DNA of 12,034 bases from Bdellovibrio sp. (GTDB taxonomy: Bacteria > Bdellovibrionota > Bdellovibrionia > Bdellovibrionales > Bdellovibrionaceae). The notes beneath the pieces were generated by a model. That model was not told where the DNA came from and ran no database searches. It saw only the letters and a program-made list of their open reading frames with translations. Positions 9,367-12,034 of the stretch are shown here, piece by piece. The first letter of the stretch is position 1. Every line of letters begins with the position of its first letter. The stretch covers positions 1 to 12,034 of the forward strand of contig JAHRXB010000259.1 of the NCBI GenBank assembly GCA_019104905.1. The letters are read 5' to 3'. The translations under genes and the position numbers were made by a program.

Positions 9367-9762
9367 ATGCCTATCAATCAAATCCAAGACAGCGATATCA
9401 CGAAAGCTATCAACAACTGTCTGAATTGTGCCCGAAGCTGCACAGAGACCTTTCATTATTGTTTAGAGCAAAAGGGAACAGCATTTTCGGGGAAACATCT
9501 TTCCCTGCTGCAGATTTGTGTGGAATCTTGCCAGCTTTCGGCGCGACTTTTAATAGCCGGATCTGAATTCCATCATCAGGCCTGTGAACTCTCGTTTGAA
9601 ATCTGTGAAGCCTGTGCCACCGAGTGCGAAAGATATGAGGAGGATGAGATCTTTAAGCGTTGTGCGGCGACCTGCCGACGTTGTGCGGAGTATTGTCGAG
9701 CTATGTCGGGAATGACCGTAAAGTTGCCTTTAACTGAAAAAGGTCAGTCGATCCGAATGTAA
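9367..9762 (+). CDS. Four-helix-bundle copper-binding protein (Csp / DUF326 family)
   Basis: The protein has 131 residues with 14 cysteines: 18, 21, 25, 32, 51, 55, 73, 80, 83, 87, 99, 103, 106 and 110. They are spaced C-x2-C, C-x3-C or C-x6-C along four helices (about 11-34, 41-64, 68-89 and 94-113). This pattern is that of the cysteine-rich copper storage proteins Csp, in which Cys side chains line the core of the bundle and bind many Cu(I) ions. It also has His at 30, 44, 69 and 70. There is no signal peptide, so it belongs with the cytosolic Csp3 type rather than exported Csp1. The ATG follows AAGGGGGGAAG. No CopA, CopZ or copper regulator is nearby, so copper control is not visible. DUF326 proteins with fewer cysteines may do other things, so storage is likely but not proved. 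Confidence 0.8.
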   Translation: MPINQIQDSDITKAINNCLNCARSCTETFHYCLEQKGTAFSGKHLSLLQICVESCQLSARLLIAGSEFHHQACELSFEICEACATECERYEEDEIFKRCAATCRRCAEYCRAMSGMTVKLPLTEKGQSIRM

Positions 9763-9770
9763 AAGGCATA

Positions 9771-9808
9771 AAAAAACCCTCGTGAGATTCAACTCAAGAG
9801 GGTTTTTT
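9771..9808. terminator. Bidirectional terminator between the csp-like and FN3 genes
   Basis: AAAAAACCCTC (9771-9781) pairs with GAGGGTTTTTT (9798-9808). An inner TGAG/CTCA helix continues the stem. It can end transcription from both the convergent genes. Confidence 0.9.
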
Positions 9809-9829
9809 AAAATTCATTTTTATAAGAAA

Positions 9830-10294
9830 TTACTTCGCGGCAGGAGTGGCGAACATAGACATCGCAAAGAAGCTCTTGCGGAAAGTATCCCAGTTAGCAG
9901 TTTTAACTGCAGCAACTCTCCAGAAGTAATGTTTACCAGCTTCCAAGCCTGTTGCTTCAAAAGAAGTCGCTGTTACATGGTAGTCATTGGCAACAAGCCA
10001 TTTGAAGTTTGGATCTGTCGCGACTTGAACATGGTACTCATCAGCGCCAGCAACAGCCTTCCACTGCAAAGACGCCTTATCGCCCTTGATCTCTGTGAAA
10101 TAAGCAGGACTTGCAAGCTCAGGTTTTGCGGGAACATCGTGTCTAGCAGGCTGTTCTTGAGGTTGAGGGAAAAGAGAATTCATTTTTTCTGCCAAATTAC
10201 CGTGGCCGCCCCCGTGAGCTGCTTCTTCAGCGACAGAAGGAGACGTCAAAGCCAATGTAAATGCGAAAGCGAGTAGAGATACCAAGATCTTCAT
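9830..10294 (-). CDS. Secreted fibronectin-type-III-domain protein
   Basis: A 154-residue exported protein. Residues 1-22 are a Sec signal peptide with cleavage after V-A. The mature N-terminus is H-G-G-G-H-G, which could bind a metal, followed by a flexible Pro/Gln-rich linker (43-57). A single FN3-like beta sandwich covers about 58-131: P-E-L-A-S-P, A-S-L-Q-W-K-A-V-A-G-A-D-E-Y-H-V-Q-V-A-T-D (typical W...Y core) and L-E-A-G-K-H-Y-F-W-R-V-A-A-V. A short tail follows. It probably works as a binding module in the periplasm or at the surface. The ATG has AAAGGA seven bases upstream. It diverges from rnpB. The 10295-10392 gap is AT-rich and contains the rnpB promoter; I could not assign a promoter for this gene. 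Confidence 0.78.
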   Translation of the reverse strand: MKILVSLLAFAFTLALTSPSVAEEAAHGGGHGNLAEKMNSLFPQPQEQPARHDVPAKPELASPAYFTEIKGDKASLQWKAVAGADEYHVQVATDPNFKWLVANDYHVTATSFEATGLEAGKHYFWRVAAVKTANWDTFRKSFFAMSMFATPAAK

Positions 10295-10357
10295 GATTTA
10301 ATCCTTTTGTAAACGATACGTAGAAAGTAAAATAAAAAGGCATTTAAGAAAACCCTC

Positions 10358-10386
10358 TTGCGCTATTTGCTGGGGGGTGTTAGAGA
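10358..10386 (+). promoter_or_regulatory. Promoter of rnpB
   Basis: TTGCGC (10358-10363) and TAGAGA (10381-10386) are 17 bp apart. They predict a start at about 10393, which agrees with the 5' edge of the RNase P RNA P1 helix. The preceding 10325-10352 segment is A/T-rich, like an UP element. Confidence 0.55.
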
Positions 10387-10392
10387 TTCGTT

Positions 10393-10777
10393 TCGGTTTT
10401 GCGGATGATCGCTCTAATAAATCTCTAAATTGTTGAAATTAGAGAGGAAAGTCCGGACTCCATATGGCAGCGCAAGGGGTAACGCCCCTCGACAGTAATG
10501 TTAGGAACAGTGGAACAGAGAGAATGTCCAGGACAATGAGCCGGGGGGTGGGAACGGGAACCCCTTGGGGAGTCGCTGGAGTGAAAACAGCCAAACTCTG
10601 CGCGGAGCAAGATCAAATAGGAAGACACTAGTAGGGCGGCCAGCCCGTAGTCTTCGGGTAAGATCGCTTGAGGGTGACAGTAATGTCACTCCCAGAGGAA
10701 TGATCATCTACGATTATCGGGACAAATTATGGGACCTGGTGATTGGGACAGAATCCGGCTTACAGCAAAACCGTGAT
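10393..10777 (+). ncRNA. rnpB: RNase P RNA (bacterial type A)
   Basis: This is the catalytic RNA that removes 5' leaders from pre-tRNA. Helix P1 is CGGTTTTGC (10394-10402) with GCAAAACCG (10765-10773). P2 is GATGATCG (10404-10411) with CGATTATC (10711-10718), one G-U. P3 is CTCTAAT (10412-10418) with ATTAGAG (10438-10444). The conserved J3/4-P4 block GAGGAAAGTCCGGACTCC follows P3 (10443-10460), and ACAGAATCCGGCTTA (10748-10762) is its 3' partner. CAAATAGG and CGCTTGAG mark the other conserved regions. The P15 helix is GAAGAC (10621-10626) with GTCTTC. The L15 strand reads AGTAGGG where most type A RNAs have GGTAGGG. The 3' end is approximate; a 5-bp hairpin (10791-10803) lies before the terminator. 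Confidence 0.95.
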
Positions 10778-10813
10778 CCCGCCTTCCTTCGTGCTAACAG
10801 CACCTTTCGGTCG

Positions 10814-10850
10814 AAAAAACGCCGAGACGGATCGTCTTCGGCGTTTTTTT
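10814..10850. terminator. Bidirectional terminator of rnpB and the GST operon
   Basis: ACGCCGAGACG (10819-10829) pairs with CGTCTTCGGCGT (10833-10844), with one bulged T. It is flanked by A6 and T7, and suits both rnpB and the convergent GST gene. Confidence 0.9.
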
Positions 10851-10852
10851 AT

Positions 10853-11467
10853 TTAAGCCTCGCGAAGTTTTTGGAGTCTTTGCATCGCCGGGCGCTCCGA
10901 ACACAGGCCCATCCAGCGTTTTACGTTGGGAAAGCTGGAGAGGTCATACTTTAAAGCGGTCAAAATATTGATGACAGAAGCGACGTTAAGATCTGCAACG
11001 GTGAATCTATCCGAAACCAGATAACTTTTGTTCTGCAAGGATTTTTCAAGAACCCCAAGAAGGCCGGGAATCTTCTTTTGAGCCTCTTCGATGACATGAG
11101 GATTCTTTTTTTCAGGCGGCATGAAGATTTCTTGGATCAACCAGTCCACGGTCGGAGTTTGAAGATCCACCAAAGACCATAAGCTCCACTGCATAATAAG
11201 GCCGTCTTCTTCAGGAGTCTGGGCCGCCAGCGGGCTTTGGTATTTTTTTGCGAGATAATGGGTGATGGCCATGGATTCCCAAATCACAAAGTCACCATCA
11301 ATCAACGCGGGGACTTTGCCGTTGGGATTGATTTGCAGATAGCTTTCGGACTTGTGCTCCTTATTGCGCATATCCAGGGGCATCACCTCATAGGGGAGGC
11401 TCAGCTCTTCAAGCATCCAATAGCAGCGGCCGGCGCTGGATCTGGGCGATCCGTAGATTTTAATCAT
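10853..11467 (-). CDS. Glutathione S-transferase family protein
   Basis: A standard cytosolic GST of 204 residues. Residues 1 to about 77 form the thioredoxin-like domain: I-K-I-Y-G-S-P-R-S-S at the N-terminus with Ser10/Ser11 as candidate thiol activators, N-G-K-V-P-A-L (49-55) with the cis-proline, and E-S-M-A-I (64-68) which holds the glutathione glutamyl group. The rest is the all-helical domain, with the capping-box motif D-R-F-T-V-A-D-L-N-V. It should conjugate glutathione to, or reduce, an electrophile; the substrate is unknown. The ATG has AAGGAG about nine bases upstream. That ribosome site overlaps the stop codon of the ABC permease, leaving a 12-nt gap, so the two genes are probably co-transcribed and perhaps translationally coupled. 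It shares a terminator with rnpB. Confidence 0.88.
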   Translation of the reverse strand: MIKIYGSPRSSAGRCYWMLEELSLPYEVMPLDMRNKEHKSESYLQINPNGKVPALIDGDFVIWESMAITHYLAKKYQSPLAAQTPEEDGLIMQWSLWSLVDLQTPTVDWLIQEIFMPPEKKNPHVIEEAQKKIPGLLGVLEKSLQNKSYLVSDRFTVADLNVASVINILTALKYDLSSFPNVKRWMGLCSERPAMQRLQKLREA

Positions 11468-11479
11468 AAAAAATTCTCC

Positions 11480-12034
11480 TTAAGAACTGGCACTGGAGTA
11501 GAACTTTAGTGCAAACTTCCAGAACTTGTTTGATAGATAAATTAAAATAAATGAAAGAACTACGACCCACAGGAAAAGAGGCAAGTTCGGTGGCTCTAAC
11601 AAAGCCCGCGCTGGAACGCTGGCGATGACTCCAACGGGAAGAGCCGTCAACAGCATCCACTTCATCCACGGGACGTAAATGGAATCCGGTCTCATGCCTA
11701 AACGATAGATTTGGTACCAGATAAACTGCAAGTTTTCAGAGCGAGCAAAGATCACCGCCATGGCCGCCATAAAAAATCTCATGGTGTAAAGGGCAGTCAA
11801 ACCACAAGGAATAAGCAGAATCAGCCAGAACAGGCGCAACCATTCAAAGTTCGGCAACTGAATGATGCTGTAAGTGAACCAGGCCATCGCCAAACCCAAA
11901 TTGCCGATCATCGCCGTAGAAGCTTTTTGCAAGCTGATCATGAATTGAGAATTTACTGGTTTTGCTAAAAGCAAATCCAGGTCTCCTTTACGAACTTTTT
12001 CAGAAAATTGATCCAGATTCTCTGAAAGAATGAT
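11480..12034 (-). CDS. ABC-2 family permease, 5' end beyond the window
   Basis: The frame is open to the right edge, so 184 codons of the C-terminal part are visible and the true start is off the window. The visible part begins with F-S-E-K-V-R-K-G-D-L-D-L-L-L-A-K-P-V-N-S, the segment after which ABC-2 exporter permeases of the COG3694/ABC2_membrane_6 type have G-x-L-D-x-x-L-x-x-P. Four or five hydrophobic stretches follow: around A-M-A-W-F-T-Y-S-I-I, a long W-L-R-L-F-W-L-I-L-L-I-P segment, M-K-W-M-L-L-T-A-L-P-V-G-V and L-P-L-F-L-W-V-V-V-L-S-F-I-L-I-Y. In that family two permeases and an ATPase form an exporter of unknown substrate, so partners are expected upstream outside the window. A TTG start at 11974 is not credible because it would cut the conserved motif. 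Confidence 0.75.
   Translation of the reverse strand: MILSENLDQFSEKVRKGDLDLLLAKPVNSQFMISLQKASTAMIGNLGLAMAWFTYSIIQLPNFEWLRLFWLILLIPCGLTALYTMRFFMAAMAVIFARSENLQFIWYQIYRLGMRPDSIYVPWMKWMLLTALPVGVIASVPARALLEPPNLPLFLWVVVLSFILIYLSNKFWKFALKFYSSASS

Noticed and set aside
9782..10276. 164-codon plus-strand open frame opposite the FN3 gene
   Set aside because: The minus-strand frame has a signal peptide, FN3 motif and ribosome site. The plus frame begins inside the terminator and resembles no protein.
10565..10954. Open frame running through rnpB and the terminator
   Set aside because: It lies over the conserved RNase P RNA core and a terminator, so coding is not credible.

Overview
The window looks like chromosomal core and near-core DNA of a Bdellovibrio-type predatory bacterium (Bdellovibrionota). 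The best clue is the gene at 6258-7100. It has the two-part layout of the Bd3614-like deaminase family, which is named after a Bdellovibrio bacteriovorus protein. Other support is a fused SpeD-SpeE enzyme, several small secreted proteins of unknown function, moderate GC content and short intergenic gaps. I saw no insertion sequence, prophage, CRISPR array, tRNA or obvious recent transfer. The assignment is inference from gene content and was not tested by a database search.

Layout, left to right. (1) 1-1199: a short ribosome-hibernation factor (hpf) and a cytosolic double-BON protein, probably one operon. It ends in a strong terminator and has a curious six-codon open frame just before it. 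(2) 1204-3105: a small secreted unknown on the minus strand, an NAD(P)H-FMN-reductase-like flavoprotein and a cysteine-rich secreted unknown, closed by a bidirectional terminator. (3) 3120-6198, all minus strand: a stand-alone RlmK-type 23S rRNA methyltransferase, the bifunctional AdoMet decarboxylase/spermidine synthase, and iron superoxide dismutase. (4) 6258-9267: the deaminase, a soluble PAS-histidine kinase-receiver hybrid converging on it and overlapping it, and an OsmC-family peroxidase diverging from the kinase. (5) 9367-10294: a cytosolic Csp/DUF326 copper-binding bundle and a secreted fibronectin-type-III protein, sharing one convergent terminator. (6) 10393-12034: the RNase P RNA gene (rnpB), then on the minus strand a glutathione S-transferase preceded by an ABC-2 permease that runs off the window.

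Two loose themes recur. One is handling of oxidants and metals: SodB, OsmC, glutathione transferase, flavoprotein and the copper bundle. The other is ribosome and RNA care: hibernation factor, rRNA methyltransferase, RNase P RNA, polyamine synthesis and a possible RNA deaminase. They do not form one operon, so functional linkage is not claimed.

The most unusual non-coding signal is upstream of sodB. A perfect 12-bp inverted repeat has one arm containing the sodB Shine-Dalgarno and the other arm just past the speD-speE stop. Read-through mRNA from speD-speE would mask the sodB ribosome site, while mRNA started inside the loop would not. Other points are a possible alternative-pairing leader before speD-speE, a probable leaderless mRNA for the deaminase, an internal ribosome site inside the SpeD-SpeE fusion, and a changed tRNA-CCA contact motif in RNase P RNA. 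I did not find a clearly new multi-gene system.
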